In this document: piece after piece, positions 1 through 6,688 of the stretch
Position numbering within the stretch: position 1 is the stretch's first letter
Layout: every line of letters begins with the position of its first letter
NCBI GenBank assembly: GCA_021807965.1
Contig: JAKBCI010000047.1
Span: 1-8,794 of the forward strand
DNA from: Actinomycetes bacterium
Lineage (GTDB): Bacteria; Actinomycetota; Acidimicrobiia; Acidimicrobiales; RAAP-2
Length of the DNA: 8,794 nucleotides
Reading direction: 5' to 3'
Notes under the pieces: model-generated
Database searches by the model: none
What the model saw: only the letters and a program-made list of their open reading frames with translations
Told to the model about the DNA's origin: nothing
Program-made: the position numbers and the translations under genes

Positions 1-526
1 TGTGGCCGCGCAGCATCGAGACGGTGTCCATGATCCAACTCATCACCTGAAAGTCGGTGTTGATGTCGGGAGCCGGTATGTCGCGGTCCGGTCCGATCAT
101 GGGCGCGATGGAGAAGGCGTAGCGCCTCGTCAGCCGCTCCAGTTCGCCGCGCGACAACGAGGACGGGTCGACTTTGACGCCACCCTTGGCGCCACCGTAT
201 GGGATATTGACGACGGCACACTTGATCGACATGTCAGCGCTGAGTGCGGCAATTTCGTCGGCGTTCACGCTCGGGTGAAATCGGATCCCGCCCTTGCCCG
301 GGCCGCGCGACGTGTCGTGCTGGATGCGCCAGCCGGTGAAGATCTTGACGTCACCCGAATCGAGCCTCACCGGGATTGCGACCTCGAGGATTCTCTCGGG
401 TGCAACTATTCGCTGAATCATGTCTTCGTGCAGACCGAGAAGATGACCCGCTTCTTCGATGAGCGACACCACTCGCAACCACGGATTGAACTCGTGAGGC
501 GAGGCCTCATTGGGACGCGTGACCAC
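1..526 (-). CDS. gdhA: Glu/Leu/Phe/Val dehydrogenase (glutamate dehydrogenase type), N-terminal part
   Basis: Members of this family catalyse NAD(P)-dependent oxidative deamination of glutamate to 2-oxoglutarate, or the reverse, in the cytoplasm. The 175 codons visible are the substrate-binding N-terminal half; the nucleotide-binding half lies beyond the left edge. The family active-site signature is at residues 108-121 (IPYGGAKGGVKVDP) with the catalytic lysine at 114. A glycine/lysine stretch (RGPGKGGIRFHP, 74-85) comes before it, and the PAPD segment carries the conserved aspartate at 154. I chose GTG at 526. The ribosome site is poor (AAAGG, 11 bases upstream). An in-frame GTG at 571 is the alternative, but it lies inside an inverted repeat and only 4 bases from a putative -10 box. 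The gene is transcribed divergently from the F420 oxidoreductase. NAD versus NADP use, and glutamate versus branched-chain substrate, cannot be told from this half. Confidence 0.9.
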   Translation of the reverse strand, partial: MVTRPNEASPHEFNPWLRVVSLIEEAGHLLGLHEDMIQRIVAPERILEVAIPVRLDSGDVKIFTGWRIQHDTSRGPGKGGIRFHPSVNADEIAALSADMSIKCAVVNIPYGGAKGGVKVDPSSLSRGELERLTRRYAFSIAPMIGPDRDIPAPDINTDFQVMSWIMDTVSMLRGH

Positions 527-548
527 GTTGTCACCAGCCTTTGTTATC

Positions 549-572
549 GGTGAGAGCGCCGTTGCTCTCACC
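549..572. promoter_or_regulatory. Perfect 9-bp inverted repeat between divergent genes (operator candidate)
   Basis: GGTGAGAGC (549-557) and GCTCTCACC (564-572) are exact reverse complements separated by six bases (GCCGTT). The dyad lies between two divergent start codons, where no terminator is needed, and overlaps the predicted transcription start of the dehydrogenase. It has no T-run on either side. A repressor or activator site controlling the dehydrogenase, perhaps both genes, is the simplest reading. A hairpin in the mRNA leader is the alternative. Confidence 0.55.
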
Positions 573-575
573 TCT

Positions 576-581
576 AGCGTA
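576..581 (-). promoter_or_regulatory. Putative -10 box of the dehydrogenase gene
   Basis: TACGCT on the minus strand fits the actinobacterial TANNNT -10 pattern. Transcription would start near 569, giving a leader of about 43 bases before the GTG at 526. No convincing -35 box is visible. The same hexamer stands in front of two other genes in this window (621-626 and 5485-5490). Confidence 0.4.
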
Positions 582-620
582 GGGCCTGCGGCGTCGCCGC
601 GCGCGTCACGGTCGGTCCGG

Positions 621-639
621 TACGCTGATCGCGGAGAGG
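621..639 (+). promoter_or_regulatory. Putative -10 box and ribosome binding site of the F420 oxidoreductase gene
   Basis: TACGCT at 621-626 fits a -10 hexamer. GGAGAGG at 633-639 is a strong Shine-Dalgarno sequence 8 bases before the GTG at 648. The predicted transcript would start around 633, so the leader would be very short and begin almost at the ribosome site. The Shine-Dalgarno fixes the start at 648 rather than the upstream ATG at 510. Confidence 0.5.
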
Positions 640-647
640 CGGTCACG

Positions 648-1697
648 GTGAAGATTTCGACGATGCTCAGTTACGCGGGTGGTTTCAAGCAGGCGGCCCG
701 CGACGTCGCCGACATGGAGAAGGCTGGCCTGGACCTCGTCTGGGTTGCCGAGGCCTACGGCTTCGACAGTCCGTCCCTGATGGGCTACCTGGCCGCGCTG
801 ACCGACCGCGTCGAAATTGGCGCTGCGATACTGCCGATCTACACGCGCACGCCGACGTTGATCGCGATGACCGCGGCGGGCATCGACGCGCTGTCCGACG
901 GTCGTTTTCACCTTGGCCTCGGGGCGTCGGGCCCCCAGGTGATCGAAGGATTTCACGGCGTCCCCTACACGAATCCCCTCGGGCGAACCCGTGAGATCGT
1001 GTCGATCTGTCGTGACGTCTGGCGTCGCGAGAAGCCGCTCGAGCACCGCGGTCGGGTCTTCACGATGCCCCTGCCACCTGAACAGGGGACGGGTCTCGGC
1101 AAACCGCTCAAAATAATTGCTCACCCCGTTCGCCCGGAGATTCCCGTATGGATAGCGTCGCTCGGTGAGAAGAACGTCTCGCTCACCGCCGAGATCGCCG
1201 ATGGGTGGATCCCCATTCTCTTCATTCCTGAGCGCTCAAGGGACGTGTGGGGCACCGCGCTCGCCGCGGGACGCGCTAAGCGAGACCCCGGGCTCGGTGA
1301 GTTGCTCATCACGGCCGGTGGCCTGCTCGCCATTGGCGAGGGACCTGAGACGACGGCGCTGCGTGATCTCCAACGCTCCATGGTCGCGCTCTACGTGGGC
1401 GGGATGGGCGCCAAGGGTAAGAACTTCTACAACGAACTCGCCGTTCGTTACGGCTACGAGCGTGAAGCGGCCGAGATTCAGGATCTCTACCTCTCGGGCA
1501 AGAAACGTGAGGCCGAGGCTGCCGTGCCCGCGGAGTTTTTAGAACTCACCACCTTGTGCGGCCCGGCCGGCTACGTCGCCGAGCGCATTGCGGCGTTCGC
1601 CGACGCGGGCGTTACGCACCTGCAGGTGCACCCACTGCCCCAAGCTGGCCAGAGCGCGGCCTCGCTCATCGAAGCCGTACGATCGATGGTGGACTAG
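648..1697 (+). CDS. LLM-class F420-dependent oxidoreductase (Rv3520c-like)
   Basis: This is a luciferase-like monooxygenase superfamily protein of 349 residues, a normal length for the F420-dependent branch. Such enzymes are soluble TIM-barrel hydride-transfer enzymes using the deazaflavin F420; the substrate here is unknown. Supporting segments are the N-terminal strand and helix with the EKAGLD..WVAEAYG motif (24-38), SDGRFHLGLGASGPQVIEGF (83-102) in the cofactor-binding region, and PVWIASLG with AEIADGWIP in the second half. The pattern recalls the mycobacterial Rv3520c family, judged from memory and not by alignment. The GTG start is supported by GGAGAGG 8 bases upstream; starting at ATG 510 would add 46 residues without family character and overlap the dehydrogenase gene. 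The TAG stop overlaps the stop of the convergent exporter gene by 4 bases. If the family call is right, the organism makes F420. Confidence 0.85.
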   Translation: MKISTMLSYAGGFKQAARDVADMEKAGLDLVWVAEAYGFDSPSLMGYLAALTDRVEIGAAILPIYTRTPTLIAMTAAGIDALSDGRFHLGLGASGPQVIEGFHGVPYTNPLGRTREIVSICRDVWRREKPLEHRGRVFTMPLPPEQGTGLGKPLKIIAHPVRPEIPVWIASLGEKNVSLTAEIADGWIPILFIPERSRDVWGTALAAGRAKRDPGLGELLITAGGLLAIGEGPETTALRDLQRSMVALYVGGMGAKGKNFYNELAVRYGYEREAAEIQDLYLSGKKREAEAAVPAEFLELTTLCGPAGYVAERIAAFADAGVTHLQVHPLPQAGQSAASLIEAVRSMVD

Positions 1698-3643
1698 CGC
1701 GTCGTTTCGCGAGTCGCGTCGCGCCCGCCCGATTCGAGCCAGGCGGCGTACATCGTCGCGTACGCCCCCCCGGTGGCGATCAGTTCCGCGGGCGTTCCCG
1801 TTTCCACGATGCCCCCGTGATCCACGACGACGATGCGGTCGGCGCGCTGCGCGGTGGTGAGGCGGTGGGCGATCAGAATCGCCGAACGACCCTCGAGGAT
1901 GCGATCGAGCGCGCGCTCGACCACCGTCTCGCTCTGCAGGTCGAGTGACGACGTGGCCTCGTCGAGAATGAGGACTCGGGGCCGCGCGAGAAACGCGCGC
2001 GCGAGGGCGAGGAGCTGGCGTTCACCGGCCGAAAGGGTTTGTCCTCGTTCGTGGACTTCGGTATCGATTCCTGCTGGTAGGCGATCGACGAGTTCGCGCA
2101 GTCCGACGACGTCGATCGCCCGCTCGACCTCGGCGTCCGTGGCCTCGGGATGGCCGAAACTGAGGTTGGTGCGTATGGAGCCGGCGAAGAGGAAGGGTTC
2201 TTGAGGCACGACACCGAGTTGGGAGCGCAGGGAGCGAAGCGTGACCGTGCGCACGTCGACGCCGTCGACGAGGACGCGCCCCGCGGTTGGGTCGTAGAAG
2301 CGGTTGGCCAACTTGGCGATAGTTGATTTGCCCGCGCCGGTAGGTCCGACGAAGGCCACTGATTCGCCCGCGGCGATCTCGAGGTTGACGTCGCGCAGCA
2401 CCGGGAGATCGGGGTCGTAGCCGAACGTCACGTGTTCGAACTTGATGCGACCGTCGATCGTCGCCAGCTCGACGGCGTCATCGCGCTCGTCCACACTCGG
2501 GGGCGTTTCGAGCAGTTCGCGCAGTCGGGTTATGGACGAGCGCCCCTGTTGGAGCGAGTTGTACTGCTGGACCAAGAGTTGGATCGGCGAGAAGAAGCGA
2601 TTCAGGTACAAGAAGAACGCGATCAGCGCGCCGAGGCTAAGGCGGTGTTCGAGGTAGAGGTTGCCCCCGATTCCGAGGAGGAGTCCCTGTCCGAGGATGC
2701 CGATCATGACGGTTGAGGGCCCGTAGACGGAGCTCACGCGTCCGGTGAAGAAGTTCGCGTCACGGTACGCGCCAACGACGTGTCGGTGGTTGCGGATGTT
2801 GCGGCGCTGGCGGTTGTGGGCGGTTACGACCCGAACGCCATAGAGCGACTCAGAGAGATCAGCGAGCACGGTGGCTATCCGATCACGCGTACGCAGGTAC
2901 CCCCGCTCGCTCGCTCGGTGAAACCAGATGGATAGCACGAAGAGCAGCGGTACAACGAGCAGCACCGTCCAGGTCGCCAGCGTGACGTTCGTCGTGAACA
3001 AGATCGCCGTAATCACGATCATCGTGAGCCCTTGGGTCGCGAACTGAGTGATGCCGTCCTGGACCAGTTGCTGGAGGTTCTCGATGTCGCTGGTCATGCG
3101 GCTCATCAAGACGCCCGTTTTCTCTTCGGAGAAGAAGTCGGGGCTCAGTCGCTGCAGGTGCGTGAAAACTCGAATCCGCAAGTCGTGCATGACGCGTGCG
3201 GCCAGGCGACCGGTGACGTCGACCTGCATGCGTTGGAGAACCGCACTGACCAGGGCCAGCACTAAATACGTCGCGCCACAGACGGCGATCACGGCGAGTG
3301 AGTGGTGTCCCGGCACCATGCCGTGGTCGATGGCGTATTCGGTGAGCTTGGGTCCCGCCTGCAAGATAAGGCTGAGCGCCAATACGAGCGCTGAGCCGCC
3401 GTAGAGGTAGCCCGGATAACGCCCGACGAGGCGCGCCAGGCTGAGGCGCTGACGTTCCGACGGCGACGGTCGCTGGCTGAAGGCGACCGCCGACTTGGGG
3501 TGAACCGGTTCTGACGCGAGCAGCTTGGTCGCTTCGTCCATCAGCTCGCTCGGGATGCCTCCGAACGGAAGGCCACTGTCGGTGCTCGCGCGATGACCGC
3601 CGCCCCCGAAGAATGGCCCGCCGAAGCCGCCGCCCCACGCCAT
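1694..3643 (-). CDS. ABC exporter half-transporter, second gene of a heterodimer (canonical NBD)
   Basis: This 649-residue half-transporter has an exporter-type membrane domain of six segments (about 70-360) followed by a nucleotide-binding domain (about 400-640). Visible motifs are Walker A GPTGAGKST (433-441), Q-loop Gln 481 (VPQEP), signature LSAGERQ (537-543), Walker B VLILDE (557-562) with catalytic Glu 562, D-loop SSLD (565-568) and H-loop His 593. Walker A/B, Q-loop and H-loop are canonical, but the signature deviates from LSGGQ. The first 16 residues are mostly glycine (MAWGGGFGGPFFGGGG), followed by a soluble stretch before the first membrane segment. The start ATG shares one base with the stop of the upstream exporter gene (TGATG), with GAGGGCG just upstream as ribosome site, so translation is probably coupled. 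The pair should export a small molecule, lipid or peptide; substrate not predictable. Confidence 0.93.
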   Translation of the reverse strand: MAWGGGFGGPFFGGGGHRASTDSGLPFGGIPSELMDEATKLLASEPVHPKSAVAFSQRPSPSERQRLSLARLVGRYPGYLYGGSALVLALSLILQAGPKLTEYAIDHGMVPGHHSLAVIAVCGATYLVLALVSAVLQRMQVDVTGRLAARVMHDLRIRVFTHLQRLSPDFFSEEKTGVLMSRMTSDIENLQQLVQDGITQFATQGLTMIVITAILFTTNVTLATWTVLLVVPLLFVLSIWFHRASERGYLRTRDRIATVLADLSESLYGVRVVTAHNRQRRNIRNHRHVVGAYRDANFFTGRVSSVYGPSTVMIGILGQGLLLGIGGNLYLEHRLSLGALIAFFLYLNRFFSPIQLLVQQYNSLQQGRSSITRLRELLETPPSVDERDDAVELATIDGRIKFEHVTFGYDPDLPVLRDVNLEIAAGESVAFVGPTGAGKSTIAKLANRFYDPTAGRVLVDGVDVRTVTLRSLRSQLGVVPQEPFLFAGSIRTNLSFGHPEATDAEVERAIDVVGLRELVDRLPAGIDTEVHERGQTLSAGERQLLALARAFLARPRVLILDEATSSLDLQSETVVERALDRILEGRSAILIAHRLTTAQRADRIVVVDHGGIVETGTPAELIATGGAYATMYAAWLESGGRDATRETTR

Positions 3644-5478
3644 CAGCGTTCGCCCTCGGTCGCCTGCGCGAGGATCTGTGCGTAGAGCGGCGTCGTGGCC
3701 AGCAGCTCGTCGTGGGTCCCGGTCGCGACAACGCGTCCCTGATCGAGCAGCACGACGCGGCTGGCGAGCGCGATGGTCGAAATGCGGTGGGCGATGACAA
3801 TGGTGGTCCGGTGAGCCAAGAGTCCGCGTAGCGCGCGATGGATCTCGTTCTCCACGTGCACGTCGATGGCGCTGGTCGCGTCGTCGAGGATCAGAACGGG
3901 CGGGTTGACCAACAGCGTTCGGGCGATCGCGATTCGCTGGCGTTGGCCGCCGGACAGCGTGTAGCCCCGCTCACCGACGACGGTGTCGTAGCCCTCGGGC
4001 AGTTGATCGATGAATTCGCTGGCGTGGGCGGCGCGGGCGGCGGCGATGACTTCGTCGTCCGTCGCGTCAGGGCGGCCGTAGGCGATATTGTCGCGGATCG
4101 ACACGGAGAAAAGAAACGCTTCATCAAGGACCACGCCGACCGACGCACGCAGCGAGTGCAGCGTCACGTCGCGCACGTCGTGCCCGTCGATGCGAACGGC
4201 CCCACCGTTGACGTCGTAGAAGCGTGTCAGCAGTCGTGCCACCGTGGATTTGCCCGACCCAGTTCGACCGACGATAGCGATTGTCTCGCCGGGTTCGATA
4301 CGCGCACAGAAGTCGTGCAGCACGTCAGGTCCGTCGCGGTAGCGAAAATCGACGTGGTCGAACTCGATCGCGCCCGCCACGTCGATCAGGTCGTAGGCGC
4401 CCGGTCGTTCGACGATATCCGGGCTCTCGTCCAATATCTCGAAGATGCGTTCCGCGCTCGCCTTGGCGCGCTGACCCATCATGACCAGCTGGCCGAGCAT
4501 CATGAACGGCGCCTGGAGCATCAAGAGGTACGCGTTGAACGCGAGGATCGCGCCTAGGCCAAGGTGGCCACCGATGACCATCCAGCCGCCGAAGAAGAGG
4601 ACCAGGGCCAGACCCAATTGGGGCAGGTTCTGCACCCACGGTGACCAGATGGCGCGCAGCTGGGCGTCTTTGATGTACGCCCACGCCACCCGCTCGGCGG
4701 CGTCGGCGAGGCGATTTATCTCGGCCTCTTCTTGGGCGAAAGACTTCACCACGCGAACGCCATTGACATTTTCGTCGACGATCGTGGCGACGTCAGCGAG
4801 TCGCGCTTGAGTGATCCACGAAATGGGGAACATCACCCGGCGCATCTTGATGCCGACGACGTAGAGGATGGGCATTACGACCATGGCGATCAGGGCTAAC
4901 GGAACGTTGATGGACAACATGAAGCCGAAGGCGAGCACGCCGATGAAACTCTGCACCACGATGAGTGGAGCGAAGGTTGAGTACATCTGGACGCTTCGAA
5001 TGTCGCTGTTGGCGCGACTGATCAACTGTCCCGACTGGACCCGGTCGTAGAAGCTGAACGACAGCCACGTCAGGTGCTCGTAGATGAGCGTGCGTAGATC
5101 TGCCTCAACGTTGTACGCCGTTACGAAGACGTAGCGCCGTGAGAGGATGCCCGTGACGCCGGCGATCACACCGACGATCAGAATGCGTACCACGTCGGTG
5201 TGCAGAGACGTGGCGTGGCGCACGAGGTCACGATCGATGGCGTTGTTCAGCAGATTCGGTACCAACGTCTGAAAGACGAGGCTGACGAATGACAACGAGA
5301 TGGCCGCGATGAAGGCGGCGCGGTGGGCGGCGACCACCGGGAGAATCCGTCGCCACCACGGAAGTCCCTGGTCACGCGAGATCTGTGCACGAGAACCGGG
5401 GTAGGTTGAATAGACGCCGCCCAGCGGGTTGCTATCGGCTCGAGCGTCGTCGGTCGGGCCGCTGGTCGCCAGAGTCAC
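3643..5478 (-). CDS. ABC exporter half-transporter, first gene of a heterodimer (degenerate NBD)
   Basis: This is a half-transporter of 611 residues from the GTG at 5478, with a six-segment membrane domain (about 50-340) and a C-terminal ATPase domain. Motifs, numbered from this start, are Walker A GRTGSGKST (404-412), signature LSGGQRQ (508-514, canonical), Walker B VLILDD (528-533) and H-loop His 564. Two key residues are altered: the Q-loop glutamine position reads Asp 452 (VVLDEAF where VVPQ is usual), and the catalytic glutamate after Walker B is Asp 533. This marks a degenerate ATP site as in heterodimeric exporters of the TM287/288 and BmrCD type. I prefer GTG 5478 because a TACGCT hexamer stands exactly six bases before it. 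An ATG at 5571 would add 31 residues of no evident structure and overlap the upp start. The stop overlaps the next gene's start by one base. Confidence 0.9.
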   Translation of the reverse strand: MTLATSGPTDDARADSNPLGGVYSTYPGSRAQISRDQGLPWWRRILPVVAAHRAAFIAAISLSFVSLVFQTLVPNLLNNAIDRDLVRHATSLHTDVVRILIVGVIAGVTGILSRRYVFVTAYNVEADLRTLIYEHLTWLSFSFYDRVQSGQLISRANSDIRSVQMYSTFAPLIVVQSFIGVLAFGFMLSINVPLALIAMVVMPILYVVGIKMRRVMFPISWITQARLADVATIVDENVNGVRVVKSFAQEEAEINRLADAAERVAWAYIKDAQLRAIWSPWVQNLPQLGLALVLFFGGWMVIGGHLGLGAILAFNAYLLMLQAPFMMLGQLVMMGQRAKASAERIFEILDESPDIVERPGAYDLIDVAGAIEFDHVDFRYRDGPDVLHDFCARIEPGETIAIVGRTGSGKSTVARLLTRFYDVNGGAVRIDGHDVRDVTLHSLRASVGVVLDEAFLFSVSIRDNIAYGRPDATDDEVIAAARAAHASEFIDQLPEGYDTVVGERGYTLSGGQRQRIAIARTLLVNPPVLILDDATSAIDVHVENEIHRALRGLLAHRTTIVIAHRISTIALASRVVLLDQGRVVATGTHDELLATTPLYAQILAQATEGER

Positions 5479-5484
5479 GCGCCA

Positions 5485-5490
5485 AGCGTA
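5485..5490 (-). promoter_or_regulatory. Leaderless -10 box of the ABC exporter operon
   Basis: TACGCT (TANNNT class) is followed by six bases and then the GTG at 5478. This places the transcription start on or next to the first base of the start codon. No Shine-Dalgarno sequence precedes the GTG, as expected for a leaderless mRNA. A poor -35-like GGGACA sits at 5515-5510 with a long 19-base spacer and may be chance. Confidence 0.55.
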
Positions 5491-5501
5491 CCGGCCGCCC
5501 C

Positions 5502-5532
5502 GGTCTCGTTGTCCCGTCGTCCCGGCGAGACC
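5502..5532. promoter_or_regulatory. Spaced 7-bp inverted repeat between divergent promoters
   Basis: GGTCTCG (5502-5508) and CGAGACC (5526-5532) are exact reverse complements 17 bases apart. The dyad centre (5517) is within about two bases of the midpoint between the two -10 boxes at 5485-5490 and 5547-5552. The interior carries GTCCCG twice (5511-5516 and 5519-5524). It could be a shared operator, but arms this short in GC-rich DNA can arise by chance. Confidence 0.3.
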
Positions 5533-5546
5533 CGCATCGAGCGACG

Positions 5547-5552
5547 TAAAGT
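5547..5552 (+). promoter_or_regulatory. Leaderless -10 box of upp
   Basis: TAAAGT fits TANNNT and is followed by exactly six bases before the GTG at 5559, the same spacing as for the divergent exporter promoter. There is no clear Shine-Dalgarno sequence. Transcription would begin at or beside the start codon. Confidence 0.55.
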
Positions 5553-5558
5553 GACCTC

Positions 5559-6194
5559 GTGTCCACGCCACAGGTTGTCAACCATCCGATCGTCGCCGAC
5601 AAGGTCCGCCAGCTGCGCGATCGCACGACGTCCAACGCCGACTTTCTCCGTCTGGCCGGCGAGATTTCGCGTTTTGTCGCCTACGAGGCGTTTCGCTCAA
5701 CGCCGACCACGCCCACGACCGTCGACACTCCGGTCGCGACGGCTGCCCCCGCGGTCAAGGTTGATACCGAGTACGTCATCGTGCCGATCTTGCGCGCGGG
5801 GCTGGGCATGAGTCCAGCCGTTCAAGAAGTGCTTCCGCACAATCGAGTTTGCCTGGTGGGCCTGCGGCGCAACGAGACGACGCTCTTGCCCGACGTGTAT
5901 CTTGACGGGCTGCCCGAGACGCTGGTTGGCGCGCACGTCGTCATCTGTGATCCGATGCTCGCGACCGGAGGATCGCTCGATCGGGTGCTCTCGATGCTTG
6001 AGTCACGTGGGGCGACGGACACGACAATCCTTTGCCTCATTGCCGCGCAGCCTGGCGTTGACTTCGTGCAGTCACGTCATCCCGGGGTGACCATCGTGGC
6101 CGCCGCACTCGACGACGAACTCACCGACAACGGCTACATTACGCCGGGCCTCGGTGACGCCGGCGACCGCTTGTTCGGCCCACCGGTCCGCTAG
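5559..6194 (+). CDS. upp: Uracil phosphoribosyltransferase
   Basis: Upp makes UMP from uracil and PRPP in the cytoplasm, the central step of pyrimidine base salvage. The protein has 211 residues, normal for the family. Diagnostic segments are VPILRAGLGM (75-84), the PRPP-binding loop DPMLATGGS (131-139) and the uracil-binding C-terminal block GYITPGLGDAGDRLFG (192-207). All are intact, so the enzyme should be active. A Thr/Pro/Ala-rich stretch (about 47-65) sits where other Upp proteins have a variable surface region. The GTG start is supported by the TAAAGT hexamer six bases upstream and by the N-terminus matching the family (NHPIVADKVRQLRD). The gene faces the cytosine deaminase, whose product uracil is its substrate; the two stop codons abut with no base between. 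Confidence 0.96.
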   Translation: MSTPQVVNHPIVADKVRQLRDRTTSNADFLRLAGEISRFVAYEAFRSTPTTPTTVDTPVATAAPAVKVDTEYVIVPILRAGLGMSPAVQEVLPHNRVCLVGLRRNETTLLPDVYLDGLPETLVGAHVVICDPMLATGGSLDRVLSMLESRGATDTTILCLIAAQPGVDFVQSRHPGVTIVAAALDDELTDNGYITPGLGDAGDRLFGPPVR

Positions 6195-6665
6195 TCACTC
6201 ACCGATGTCTTCGTTCCAGAGCTGTGGATGTTCGTGGATGAACGTGGCGAGCAGTTCAGTACAAGCGAGATCGTCGAGCACTAACACCTCGACCCCTAGT
6301 TCTTCGAGCCAGTCGTGGCCGCCGACGAAGTTCGCCGCTTCACCAATGACGACGGCGCCAATGTTGAACTGGCGGATTAGCCCCGAGCAGTACCAGCACG
6401 GCGAGAGTGTCGTGACCATGACGCAGTCACGGTAGTTGCGACGACGTCCGGCGCGACGAAACGCGTCAGTTTCGGCGTGTACGGACGCGTCGTTCTCCTG
6501 GACTCGGCGATTGTGCCCCGAGCCAAGCAGTTCACCAGAGCGCTCAAAGAGGGCCGCGCCAATCGGGATCCCGCCCTCGCGAGCGCCGGCTAGCGCTTCG
6601 TCGTACGCGGTCACGAGCATGTGGCGCCCCATCTCAGCGCTGAGCGGTATTCGTTCCTCGGTCAT
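6195..6665 (-). CDS. Yeast-type (FCY1-like) cytosine deaminase
   Basis: This 156-residue protein belongs to the small zinc cytidine-deaminase-fold hydrolases and most resembles yeast cytosine deaminase (158 residues), which converts cytosine to uracil and ammonia. Zinc and catalytic residues are His 63 and Glu 65 (HAE) with Cys 90 and Cys 93 (PCWYC). Beyond these shared family motifs, it has features I recall from the yeast enzyme: EGGIPIG near residue 30, GHN with Asn 52, TTLSPC, a NF pair at 112-113, VLVLDD at 128-132, and the C-terminal ending WNEDIGE (150-156, yeast WFEDIGE), whose Trp and Asp line the base pocket. It is unrelated in fold to bacterial CodA, an amidohydrolase of about 430 residues. 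The ATG start is supported by CATACT seven bases upstream. A guanine or nucleoside deaminase is the alternative, but the C-terminus argues for cytosine. It is convergent with upp. Confidence 0.85.
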   Translation of the reverse strand: MTEERIPLSAEMGRHMLVTAYDEALAGAREGGIPIGAALFERSGELLGSGHNRRVQENDASVHAETDAFRRAGRRRNYRDCVMVTTLSPCWYCSGLIRQFNIGAVVIGEAANFVGGHDWLEELGVEVLVLDDLACTELLATFIHEHPQLWNEDIGE

Positions 6666-6672
6666 GGGCCTA

Positions 6673-6680
6673 AGTATGCT
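6673..6680. promoter_or_regulatory. Overlapping divergent -10 boxes in a 23-bp intergenic region
   Basis: On the plus strand TATGCT (6675-6680) lies eight bases before the GTG at 6689. On the minus strand CATACT (6678-6673) lies seven bases before the ATG at 6665. The two hexamers share four base pairs (6675-6678). Both positions predict leaderless or nearly leaderless transcripts, and neither gene has a Shine-Dalgarno sequence. The two promoters would have to compete for the same RNA polymerase contact. Confidence 0.5.
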
Positions 6681-6688
6681 CGACCTCG

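Noticed and set aside
2..553. Long plus-strand reading frame at the left edge
   Set aside because: The minus strand here encodes the dehydrogenase with its full family signature; the plus frame is a GC-driven shadow.
549..572. Inverted repeat as a Rho-independent terminator
   Set aside because: It lies between two divergent gene starts and has no T-run, so no transcript needs to end there.
510..647. Upstream ATG extension of the F420 oxidoreductase
   Set aside because: It would overlap the dehydrogenase gene and adds residues without family character. GGAGAGG points to GTG 648.
2883..3800. 305-residue minus-strand frame inside the exporter genes
   Set aside because: Arg/Pro/Ser-rich shadow frame; the in-frame exporter proteins have complete motifs.
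3838..4557. 239-residue plus-strand frame opposite the exporter ATPase domain
   Set aside because: It is the reverse strand of conserved ATPase motifs, has no ribosome site and no recognisable domain.
5479..5571. ATG 5571 as start of the first exporter gene
   Set aside because: It would overlap the upp start and promoter. GTG 5478 has a -10 hexamer at leaderless distance.
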